A program made the translations under genes and the position numbers. Under the pieces are notes generated by a model. It did no database searches. It had not been told where the DNA came from and was given only the letters and a program-made list of their open reading frames with translations. A stretch of DNA of 5,782 nt. Origin: Candidatus Hydrogenedentota bacterium (GTDB taxonomy: Bacteria > Hydrogenedentota > Hydrogenedentia > Hydrogenedentales > SLHB01). Below are positions 1-5,782 of this stretch, in pieces (positions within the stretch are counted from its first letter, which is position 1; each line of letters starts with the position of its first letter). The DNA lies in NCBI GenBank assembly GCA_022706165.1, contig JAKJDA010000200.1, positions 1 through 5,782 of the forward strand. The letters are read 5' to 3'.

Positions 1-1156
1 AGACGTTGTTGCGGCATGGCGAGAAGCGATGGTTCAGCACGTTCATGCACGGACTGCACGCCAGACCTGCCCAGAGGACGTGGCAGCGTCCGCCGAGTGG
101 GCCGTAGAGTTCGGGGGTCTCGGGGCCGAATAGAACGACGGTCTCGATATCCGTGAGTGATGCGAAATGCGCAGGGCCGCTGTCGTTGGTGATCATGACG
201 TCGCTCAGGGCGTATAGCGCCAGGAGTTCGCGCAGGCTGGTGCGCCCCGCGGCGTTTACCGCGCGTGGCGATCCGATGTCGCGGCGAAGACGTTCGGCGG
301 CCTGGCGTTCGGAGGGGTCTCCGACCAGGATGACCGAAGCGTCTTGCATTTCCGCGAGGATGCGGCGTCCGAGCGCGATGAAACGTTCCTCCGGCCATTT
401 GCGCAACGGCATCAGGTCGCCGGCATTCGGGTTGAGCAGGATGATGGGGCCTTGAGGATGGGTTCCAAGCAGTTCGTGGAGCATCGACTGGGCGGCGTGG
501 CGTTCTTGCTCCGTAGGGACGAAAGGCGGCACGGTTTCGTCGAGCGGGCCTGCGGGCGTTTTCGGCAGGGGCAGGTCGTTGGGGTCGTGGTTCAATGCGT
601 GGACCAGCAGATGACAGAGCTTGGCGGCGTGCAGATAGGGGTTGTATTGCACGCGGTGGGTCATCAGGTCGCCGCGGTAGGGGGCTTCGCTGGTGAAGCG
701 GTGCAGGCCGACGCGGCGTTGCGCGCCGCAGAGATACGCGAGAAGAGCCGAGGCGCGCGAGTAGAATTCCATGTCGATTGTTGCGTCGATGCCGGTGCGG
801 CGGATTGCGGACAGCGCGCGCAGGGCGTCCATCGCAAAGGCGCAAAAGCGATGGTTTCGTATCGTGAATACGTTTTGTTCGGGTACGATGCCGAGGAGAT
901 CGAGAATGGGCCGGTTTTCTTCGAAGACGCAGAAGTAGACGTTGTCGCGCCCGACCTTTGCGACGGCTTCGCGGATGGCGCTGTGCATGAGGACCGTCGC
1001 GCCTTGCTCGATGAGTTTGATGAACAAGATGCGGCGAACCGGCGGCAAGGCGCGTCGTCCGCGAAGGAGGCGTCCGGCGCGCGCGACGATCGTGAGCAGG
1101 GCGCACAGCGGTCGTCCCATCCACAGGTCCAGCATGCGTATGGTGTTGACTCTCAC
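1..1156 (-). CDS. Glycosyltransferase family 9 (heptosyltransferase-like), 3' end outside the window
   Basis: GT9 enzymes (the WaaC/WaaF/WaaQ group) transfer a sugar, classically heptose from an ADP-sugar, onto lipopolysaccharide core or related glycans at the cytoplasmic face of the inner membrane. Reading leftward from a GTG at 1156 gives 385 codons with no stop before the window edge. Visible landmarks are a hydrophobic N-terminal segment (about 16-26), the first Rossmann strand RILFIKLIEQGATVL (42-56), the nucleotide-sugar domain opening ILLNPNAGD (239-247) followed by RKWPEERF (252-259), the family signature NDSGPAH (324-330), LFGPETPELYGP (342-353), and a cysteine-rich stretch with CSPC (367-370), NHR (375-377) and C381. 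Only the last part of the second domain is missing. The usual GD of the first loop is replaced by GA (52-53). The GTG start is chosen because its frame lies just after the hydrolase stop and residues 5-22 (TIRMLDLWMGRPLC...) look like a conserved N-terminus; ATG at 1135 is the alternative. Family is secure; the sugar donor and acceptor are unknown. Confidence 0.9.
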   Translation of the reverse strand, partial: MRVNTIRMLDLWMGRPLCALLTIVARAGRLLRGRRALPPVRRILFIKLIEQGATVLMHSAIREAVAKVGRDNVYFCVFEENRPILDLLGIVPEQNVFTIRNHRFCAFAMDALRALSAIRRTGIDATIDMEFYSRASALLAYLCGAQRRVGLHRFTSEAPYRGDLMTHRVQYNPYLHAAKLCHLLVHALNHDPNDLPLPKTPAGPLDETVPPFVPTEQERHAAQSMLHELLGTHPQGPIILLNPNAGDLMPLRKWPEERFIALGRRILAEMQDASVILVGDPSERQAAERLRRDIGSPRAVNAAGRTSLRELLALYALSDVMITNDSGPAHFASLTDIETVVLFGPETPELYGPLGGRCHVLWAGLACSPCMNVLNHRFSPCRNNV

Positions 1157-1188
1157 GGGCGTCGGGCGTCCTTGTGTTTGTTCTTCAT
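1153..1188 (-). other. Possible 11-codon coupling mini-ORF between hydrolase and GT9
   Basis: An ATG at 1188 lies two bases after the hydrolase TGA (1193-1191), giving the arrangement TGACGATG. It opens a frame of 11 codons reading MKNKHKDARRP. Its TGA (1155-1153) overlaps the proposed GTG start of the glycosyltransferase (1156-1154) as GTGA. This geometry would suit translational reinitiation and coupling. No good Shine-Dalgarno site precedes the ATG, and so short a frame can occur by chance. Only the codon arrangement is seen; any function is inference. Confidence 0.2.
1169..1173 (-). promoter_or_regulatory. Weak ribosome binding site for the GT9 gene
   Basis: AAGGA on the minus strand lies 12 bases before the GTG at 1156. 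The spacing is long, so initiation may depend partly on translation of the upstream hydrolase. It supports the GTG modestly; no better site precedes the alternative ATG at 1135. Confidence 0.35.
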
Positions 1189-1190
1189 CG

Positions 1191-3002
1191 TCAGCGGACC
1201 ACGACCAATTTGCGCGGAGGCAGCGTGATGGTGCGAGGCGTTCCTTGCCCAGTCAGTTTTTTTTCTATCGGGTTCTCTCCTCGATGGAACAACAGCAGTT
1301 CGTGCGCGCGCACCGTCGTCCAGACGTCATCCATCACGCCATCGAGGTGCGGCGTCTTCGTGAAACGGGATGCGACGGCGGCGGCGGCCTCGCGCAGCGT
1401 TTCGAAGGATTCGCCGGTGCGGAAGACCAAGCCTTTGCCCAGATGCATTCCGGAGGGCGATGCTTCGTTCACCCAATTCGCGGCGTTTCCGTCAATCGTT
1501 TCGATCGGTTTGTCCGCCGCCCACAGCAATACGCCGCCTCGCTTCACCCAGGGGCGAATCTTCGCCAATGTCTTGGGAGCGATCACGTTGCAGTGCGTTG
1601 CGATAAGCACGCGATACGTGTTCAGCGCGCCGTCGTTGACGAGGAGTTCATCGAGCACGTCGTAATCGAACAGGTCGCGCAGGCGCATGCCCATGTCTAC
1701 GGCCGGCATGATGGCGCCGTTGAGATAATAGACCGTCGTGGGGGCAAGCAACGCGATGTCCGTTTGGCCGCGTTCGCCCGTGAACAGAGGCAAGGATTCC
1801 GTCGCCGCGGCGAGGTGTTTTTCGAGTTCGTAGGTGAAGAGCGTTGTGGCGCCACAGGATGCGTCGGTGAATGTGCGCAGCGCGAAGGCGTCGGGGTCGA
1901 GTCCTCCGGCGGCTTCGGTTCGATAGGGAACGCCATAGTAGGCGTAGGCCGTGCTGGTCCACTTGTCGGCCCAATACGCGCCTCGGCTGTCGGCGGACTG
2001 CATGGCGATGCGTTTCTTGCCGGCCATTTTCGCGAAGCCTGGGTTGTACGTGCCCCAGCTTACGGGGTTCATGTGGCCGCAGTTTCCGCCCGGCTTTGTC
2101 GCGACACGATCGCGACCGAAGATGGAGACCGCCATGTCGATCGACTTCGCGGAGAAATCGATCAAGGCCTGGTGATACCAATGAATGAAATCGAGCCAGC
2201 GTTGGCGATCGCGCGGCGGTTTCGTCGTGAAGTCTGGGATCGTCTCCGCCTGCAGTTCTTCCGGGAATGACACGTCGCTGAAACCTTTGAATGAGGCTCC
2301 CCATGCATGGTTGAGGGCGGCAATCGATTTGTATTGGCGTCGCATCGTCTTCTGGAACAGCGGCAGGGCGTACGCGTCGCCGCACCAATACTGGCCGTCG
2401 GCACAGTCGCCGACTTTCACCACGAAGTCCACGTAGGGCAGGGGGTAGTTGCCTTCGCCGTAGGGGCCGAGCAGGCAGGCGTAGACCTCCTCCAGGCGAT
2501 CGCCGAATTGTGCGTGCAGGGCGGTGTAGAAATGCCGGTACCATTCGATCGTGCGCGGGTCGTAGATTGACAGCATGAAGCATTTCTTGCCGTCCCGGAC
2601 GTTTGTCATCAACGTCGCGCGCGGGTCATCGCGCAACCACACCGGCGGGATGTGGCACCAGATGTATGGGATATAGAGCAAGCCCGCGTTGTGCAGACGA
2701 TCGTAGACCGTTTCGTGGTGCGACCAGTCCCATTGTCCTTCGACCGGTTCGATCGCGCCCCATGCGAGGTAGTCCTCATAGGCCCACAGGCCCTGTGTGT
2801 GGAGGCGGCGCAGAGTTTCTAGGGAAGGGATGTGGGGCGAGAACGAGGGATCGGGATGCGCGCCGATGGGCGAATGGGTGATGTAATCGACCGAGAGATT
2901 CCCCGTTGTAAGGCGAGCGGTCTCTGTTCGTTTCATCGTGTCTCCATAGGCGTGAAGGGCGGTCGCCATCGCAAAGACGCAACTCCAGGCCAGCGGTCCC
3001 AT
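1191..3002 (-). CDS. Putative glycoside hydrolase, GH42/GH14-like (beta-galactosidase-like), possibly exported
   Basis: This is a 603-residue protein with the look of a clan GH-A TIM-barrel glycosidase. Residues 70-93 (GLWAYEDYLAWGAIEPVEGQWDW) resemble the start of GH42 beta-galactosidases, where the motif W..(I/S)EP.EG.YDF is typical. GPYGEGNYPLP (179-189) resembles the acid/base motif GPxGExRYPSYP of GH14 beta-amylases, making E183 the candidate proton donor. E363 (YRTEAAGG) and E392 (FTYELEKH) are candidates for the second carboxylate. Residues about 415-495 (DIALLAPTTVYYLNG to RGGVLLWAA) look like the glutamine-amidotransferase-like trimerisation domain of GH42, and the tail TITLPPRKLVVVR resembles the closing strands of such enzymes, so the protein appears complete. 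The ATG at 3002 is chosen for its strong GGAGG site; it adds MGPLAWSCVFAMATALHA, signal-peptide-like but without a basic n-region. A start at 2936 (MKRTETARL, preceded by GGAG, 582 residues) would make it cytoplasmic. The substrate is unknown. It starts 28 bases after the HD-GYP gene. Confidence 0.75.
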   Translation of the reverse strand: MGPLAWSCVFAMATALHAYGDTMKRTETARLTTGNLSVDYITHSPIGAHPDPSFSPHIPSLETLRRLHTQGLWAYEDYLAWGAIEPVEGQWDWSHHETVYDRLHNAGLLYIPYIWCHIPPVWLRDDPRATLMTNVRDGKKCFMLSIYDPRTIEWYRHFYTALHAQFGDRLEEVYACLLGPYGEGNYPLPYVDFVVKVGDCADGQYWCGDAYALPLFQKTMRRQYKSIAALNHAWGASFKGFSDVSFPEELQAETIPDFTTKPPRDRQRWLDFIHWYHQALIDFSAKSIDMAVSIFGRDRVATKPGGNCGHMNPVSWGTYNPGFAKMAGKKRIAMQSADSRGAYWADKWTSTAYAYYGVPYRTEAAGGLDPDAFALRTFTDASCGATTLFTYELEKHLAAATESLPLFTGERGQTDIALLAPTTVYYLNGAIMPAVDMGMRLRDLFDYDVLDELLVNDGALNTYRVLIATHCNVIAPKTLAKIRPWVKRGGVLLWAADKPIETIDGNAANWVNEASPSGMHLGKGLVFRTGESFETLREAAAAVASRFTKTPHLDGVMDDVWTTVRAHELLLFHRGENPIEKKLTGQGTPRTITLPPRKLVVVR

Positions 3003-3010
3003 CGTCTTTC

Positions 3011-3015
3011 CCTCC
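3011..3015 (-). promoter_or_regulatory. Ribosome binding site deciding the hydrolase start
   Basis: GGAGG on the minus strand lies 8 bases before the ATG at 3002, an ideal spacing. It argues against the in-frame ATG at 3125, which would overlap the upstream gene by 95 bases. A second, weaker GGAG (2942-2945) sits 5 bases before the internal ATG at 2936, so a shorter product is possible. Confidence 0.65.
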
Positions 3016-3030
3016 AGGATGGCGTCGGGG

Positions 3031-3786
3031 TCATTCTGCGCGGCCGACATTGCCATCGACAAACGCATCGACCAATTCGGGATCGAAATGTTTGCCACGT
3101 TCGCTACGCAGGTAGACGATGGCATCCTCGTGCGTAGTGGTGCCTTTTCGGTAATGGCGCGGACTGGTCATGGCGCAGTAGACGTCCAGGATGCGCATAG
3201 CGCGCGCTAGGTACGGGATCGCTTCGCCTTCAAGCTGGTTGGGGTACCCTGTGCCATCCCAGCACTCGTGGTGGTGCCGAACAATCTCGTCGGTGTCTTT
3301 GAGAGCGTCAATTTGGGCTACGATCTCGCCTCCCTTTGTCGGATGTTCCTGAATCTGAATCCACTCGTCGTAGGTCAAGACACTTGCTTTGAGAAGCACA
3401 TCGTTGGGGATGCGAAGCTTGCCGATGTCGCGCACGAGTGCGCCGCGTTCGAGTAGCAGCTGGTCGGACTCGCTTAGGCTTAGCGCGATGGCGAAGCGTG
3501 TCGCATGTTCTTTGACTCGTTTCGACGAACTTTGGGCGAAGGTTTCTCTGCAGTCGAGCGCCTCGGCGAGGAGGTAGAGGAGTTCCTCGTGGCGTAGCCC
3601 GACAATAGAGGCGACTCGCACCACTTCTTCCACTGCATCAGCGCCGCCGATGACGGCTGAGACAGTGGGGGGGACTGCCGCGGCGACCACGAGTTCGGTT
3701 ACCTCGATTCCTTTGCCGGACGATGCCTCGGCGAGGGTTTGGCCGAGCGACGCCTCTGCTCCCACCACCGCGATGCACTTCAACAT
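3031..3786 (-). CDS. Degenerate HD-GYP domain protein
   Basis: HD-GYP proteins are metal-dependent phosphodiesterases that degrade cyclic di-GMP. This one has 251 residues. Residues 1-65 form a small, poorly recognisable N-terminal part: a hydrophobic first strand, then GAEASLG (9-15), perhaps a shrunken receiver-like or nucleotide-binding fold. The HD-GYP domain spans about 70-243. Conserved elements are DIGKLRIPNDVLLK (120-133), EHPTKGGEIV (147-156), the GYP signature HHECWDGTGYP (172-182), and the region ILDVYCAMTSPRHYR (199-213), ending with HFDPELVDAF (233-242). Two histidines expected to bind metal are replaced: the GHSxRV histidine by S87 (SSSKRV), and the histidine of the HD pair by R119 (LVRDIGK, codon CGC, one transition from the CAC histidine codon). 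The second Asp of DxxDA is C204. H148, H172, H173, D120 and D201 remain. It may therefore be a catalytically weak or non-enzymatic sensor, which is inference. The gene starts 27 bases after glmS. Confidence 0.85.
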   Translation of the reverse strand: MLKCIAVVGAEASLGQTLAEASSGKGIEVTELVVAAAVPPTVSAVIGGADAVEEVVRVASIVGLRHEELLYLLAEALDCRETFAQSSSKRVKEHATRFAIALSLSESDQLLLERGALVRDIGKLRIPNDVLLKASVLTYDEWIQIQEHPTKGGEIVAQIDALKDTDEIVRHHHECWDGTGYPNQLEGEAIPYLARAMRILDVYCAMTSPRHYRKGTTTHEDAIVYLRSERGKHFDPELVDAFVDGNVGRAE

Positions 3787-3794
3787 GGTCGGGT

Positions 3795-3800
3795 CTCCTT
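3795..3800 (-). promoter_or_regulatory. Ribosome binding site of the HD-GYP gene
   Basis: AAGGAG on the minus strand lies 8 bases before the ATG at 3786. Both match and spacing are near ideal, which fixes the start and suggests efficient translation of this gene in the operon. Confidence 0.75.
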
Positions 3801-3813
3801 CTGGTTGCCGGGG

Positions 3814-5649
3814 TTACTCCACCGTCACGCTCTTGGCAAGGTTTCTGGGTTGATCGACGTCGCAGCCTCGTTTCACTGCGATGTAGTAGGCCAGCAATTG
3901 GAGCGGCAGCGCCGCCACAATGGGGCTGAACGGTTCGTTACAGGCTGGAATATAGACGACGTCGTCGCTGTGGGACTTGATGCTTTCATCCCCTTCGGTG
4001 GCGATCGCCAAGACAATGCCTGAACGCGCCCGGATCTCCTGGATATTTGAGATCATCTTGTCATAGGCGCCGCCTTGGGGCGCAATCGCGATCACCGGAT
4101 GCTCGGCTGTGATCAACGCGATGGGGCCATGCTTCATCTCGCCGGCTGCGTAGCCTTCCGCATGGATATAGCTGATTTCCTTGAGCTTCAGGGCGCCTTC
4201 GTACGCGCTGGGATGGTTGAAGCCTCGGCCCAGGTAGAAAGCGCTGCGAGCGTTCCAGTATTTCGCGTCGGACGCGCATGCTTGTATCTGGTCTTGATGT
4301 TCCAGGCACCATTGGACTTTGTTGGGGATATCGTTCAGGTCGGCGATCAACGCGGCGGCTTGTTGCGTAGTGAGCGTCCCGCGCAGACGTCCCAGCCAGA
4401 TGGCGAACAAAGCGAACGCCGTGATCTGGCATGTATACGCCTTGGTGGAGGCGACGCCGATTTCGGGCCCCGATTGGGTGTAGAGTACGCCTTCCGATTC
4501 GCGCGCGATGCTCGAGCCGACCACGTTCACGATCGACATCACCTTCGCGCCTTGGCGCTTGGCAATGCGCACGGCTTCGAGAGTATCGGCGGTTTCGCCC
4601 GATTGCGTGACCGGAATGACAATCGTGTCGGGTGTGACAATCGGATTGCGGTAACGGTATTCCGACGAGATGTCGACCTCGACGGGGATCCGGCTGAAGG
4701 CTTCGATGAGGCGCTTTCCCACCAGTCCCGCGTGCCACGCCGTGCCGCAAGCCACAACATGAATGCGCGAACACGCGCGAATGTCGGCGTCCGTCAAGCC
4801 CATGCCCTCGAACGTCACGGTGTCCGCCCCTTCCGTCACGCGCCCACGTAAGGTATTTAGGATGGCGTCCGGCTGCTGATGGATCTCCTTCAGCATGAAA
4901 TGCGGATAGCCTTCCTTTTCGGCGGCGGCGGCGTCCCAATCCACGGTCTTGACCTCGAGGCGCTGGGGGACGCCGCGCAGGTTGCAGATCTCGTAGCTAT
5001 CCCGCCGAATCGCGCAGACCTGTCCGTTGTCGAGGTACACGACGCGCCGCGTGTAGTTCATGATGGCGGGCGCGTCCGATGCGATGAACGATTCGCCGTC
5101 GCCCAGGCCGAGGATGAGCGGACTGCCGTGGCGCGCGGCAACGAGGAGGCCCGGATCGTGCTTGCAGATCACGCCAATCGCATACGCGCCTTCGACGTCG
5201 CGCAATGCCCGGCGCACGGCTTCGAACAGGCTGCCTGCGTAATACTTGCGCACGAGATGCGCGATGACTTCGGTGTCCGTTTGGCTGCGGAAATGGGCGC
5301 CATCGGCGGCGAGTTGCTCGCGCAAACGCTGGTAATTCTCGATGATCCCGTTATGGACGACGGCGATTTCCATCGTGTTGTCGAAATGAGGGTGTGCGTT
5401 GATCTCGCTGGGTGCGCCGTGCGTGGCCCAGCGGGTATGGCCGATGCCTAGGTTGCCGACGAGGGGGGAATCCTCGAGGCGCGTCGCGAGGCCTTTCAGC
5501 TTTCCGGGAGATTTCCGGTAACGCAGTTCGCCGTCGCTGATGACGGCCAGTCCCGCGCTGTCGTAGCCGCGATATTCGAGTCTGCGGAGTCCCTCCAGAA
5601 TGATAGGGACGGCGTTTTTCTCACCGATGTATCCCACAATGCCGCACAT
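3814..5649 (-). CDS. glmS: Glutamine--fructose-6-phosphate aminotransferase (isomerizing), GlmS
   Basis: GlmS is cytoplasmic and converts fructose-6-phosphate plus glutamine to glucosamine-6-phosphate and glutamate, the committed step to UDP-GlcNAc. The protein has 611 residues, close to the roughly 609 of the E. coli enzyme. It opens MCGIVGYIG, so C2 becomes the N-terminal nucleophile after Met removal. The glutaminase domain (about 1-240) shows RRLEYRGYDSAG (22-33), HTRWATHG (71-78), HNGIIENY (99-106) and TDTE (124-127). Two SIS sugar-isomerase domains follow: KEIHQQP (254-260), ACGTAWHAG (300-308), TQSGETADT (348-356), GPEIGVASTKA (394-404), then EGALKLKEISYIHAEGYAAGE (484-504) with E491 and H507 as likely catalytic residues. 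The C-tail PRNLAKSVTVE (601-611) carries the conserved lysine K606. All key residues are intact. An in-frame ATG at 5682 is rejected as start because it lies in the candidate -10 box and would bury the catalytic cysteine. It is the first gene of the apparent operon. Confidence 0.98.
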   Translation of the reverse strand: MCGIVGYIGEKNAVPIILEGLRRLEYRGYDSAGLAVISDGELRYRKSPGKLKGLATRLEDSPLVGNLGIGHTRWATHGAPSEINAHPHFDNTMEIAVVHNGIIENYQRLREQLAADGAHFRSQTDTEVIAHLVRKYYAGSLFEAVRRALRDVEGAYAIGVICKHDPGLLVAARHGSPLILGLGDGESFIASDAPAIMNYTRRVVYLDNGQVCAIRRDSYEICNLRGVPQRLEVKTVDWDAAAAEKEGYPHFMLKEIHQQPDAILNTLRGRVTEGADTVTFEGMGLTDADIRACSRIHVVACGTAWHAGLVGKRLIEAFSRIPVEVDISSEYRYRNPIVTPDTIVIPVTQSGETADTLEAVRIAKRQGAKVMSIVNVVGSSIARESEGVLYTQSGPEIGVASTKAYTCQITAFALFAIWLGRLRGTLTTQQAAALIADLNDIPNKVQWCLEHQDQIQACASDAKYWNARSAFYLGRGFNHPSAYEGALKLKEISYIHAEGYAAGEMKHGPIALITAEHPVIAIAPQGGAYDKMISNIQEIRARSGIVLAIATEGDESIKSHSDDVVYIPACNEPFSPIVAALPLQLLAYYIAVKRGCDVDQPRNLAKSVTVE

Positions 5650-5656
5650 GGCTTGA

Positions 5657-5661
5657 TCCTC
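5657..5661 (-). promoter_or_regulatory. Ribosome binding site of glmS
   Basis: GAGGA on the minus strand lies 7 bases before the ATG at 5649. It supports the start that exposes the catalytic cysteine directly after the initiator methionine. Confidence 0.7.
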
Positions 5662-5680
5662 GAAAGATGGATGTTGCGTC

Positions 5681-5709
5681 ATTGTAGCGGAAACGGCGCA
5701 GCGTGGCGA
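5681..5709 (-). promoter_or_regulatory. Candidate sigma70-like promoter of glmS and the operon
   Basis: On the minus strand, TACAAT (5686-5681) matches the -10 consensus at five of six positions. Seventeen bases upstream lies TCGCCA (5709-5704), four of six matches to the -35 consensus. Transcription would begin near 5674, leaving a leader of roughly 25 bases before the ATG at 5649. Such a short leader leaves no room for a glmS ribozyme or riboswitch. The match is by eye, and the consensus used by this organism is unknown. Confidence 0.45.
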
Positions 5710-5737
5710 ATTTGTGCGGCGGGCATGTGCGCGTTTT

Positions 5738-5760
5738 ACCGAACGTTGGGGAAGCTCGGT
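5738..5760 (-). repeat. Short inverted repeat upstream of glmS
   Basis: Read on the minus strand, ACCGAGC and GTTCGGT flank a 9-base loop and can form a 7-pair stem with one G-U wobble. No T-run follows on the minus strand (the next bases are AAAA), so it is not a standard intrinsic terminator. On the plus strand the stem has an A-C mismatch. It lies just after a TGA (5766-5764) that would end a frame reading KFLGH from the window edge, so it may mark the 3' end of a preceding minus-strand gene. Confidence 0.2.
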
Positions 5761-5782
5761 TGATCAATGGCCGAGGAATTTG

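Noticed and set aside
344..2270. Long plus-strand open frames (344-1228 and 942-2270) opposite the GT9 and hydrolase genes
   Set aside because: Their translations are rich in Arg, Ala and Gly, show no recognisable motifs, and lie antisense to genes with clear family signatures. They are typical shadows in GC-rich DNA.
1648..2583. 311-codon minus-strand frame inside the hydrolase gene
   Set aside because: It overlaps the hydrolase in another frame, is highly enriched in Arg and Pro, and has no family signature; it is a frame shadow.
3003..3125. N-terminal extension of the hydrolase to the in-frame ATG at 3125
   Set aside because: It would overlap the end of the HD-GYP gene by 95 bases, has no clear family-like sequence, and the ATG at 3002 has a far better ribosome binding site.
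4075..5451. Plus-strand open frames (4075-4851 and 4879-5451) opposite glmS
   Set aside because: They mirror the codons of a fully conserved glmS gene and show no independent motif or credible start context.
5650..5782. glmS ribozyme or other leader riboswitch
   Set aside because: The candidate promoter leaves a leader of only about 25 bases, and I see no ribozyme-like core in the 133 bases available.
5764..5782. Tail of an upstream minus-strand gene ending KFLGH
   Set aside because: Only five codons lie in the window before the TGA at 5766-5764, too few to support a gene call, although an upstream gene there is possible.

Overview
The window is GC-rich bacterial DNA that is almost completely coding, with all recognised genes on the minus strand. 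Read in the direction of transcription (right to left) they are glmS, a small HD-GYP-like protein, a glycoside hydrolase of GH42/GH14-like type, and a family 9 glycosyltransferase that runs off the left edge. The gaps between them are only 27, 28 and 34 bases. No terminator-like hairpin is visible inside the block, so it reads as one operon, probably started from a sigma70-like promoter just upstream of glmS.

Region by region: 1-1156 holds the 5' 385 codons of a GT9 (heptosyltransferase-like) enzyme. 1191-3002 holds the glycoside hydrolase, with an N-terminal segment that may be a signal peptide. 3031-3786 holds a 251-residue HD-GYP-type protein that keeps the GYP half of the signature but has lost two of the usual metal-binding histidines. 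3814-5649 holds a complete, canonical GlmS. 5650-5782 is the upstream region, with a candidate promoter and a weak hairpin.

The genes share a loose sugar and cell-envelope theme. GlmS makes glucosamine-6-phosphate, the entry point to UDP-GlcNAc for peptidoglycan and lipopolysaccharide. GT9 enzymes add sugars to lipopolysaccharide-type glycans, and the hydrolase acts on an unknown glycoside. The HD-GYP-like protein could be a regulator or a c-di-GMP-binding relic. How the four work together is inference from gene order only.

The GT9 enzyme suggests a Gram-negative-type envelope. The sugar-enzyme style, in particular the GH42/GH14-like hydrolase and the EQGATVL-type GT9, reminds me of Planctomycetes, Lentisphaerae or Hydrogenedentes-like bacteria. 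That placement is an impression, not a demonstrated assignment. There are no RNA genes, mobile elements or CRISPR arrays. I see no clearly new multi-gene system; the most notable points are the degenerate HD-GYP protein and the poorly classified hydrolase.
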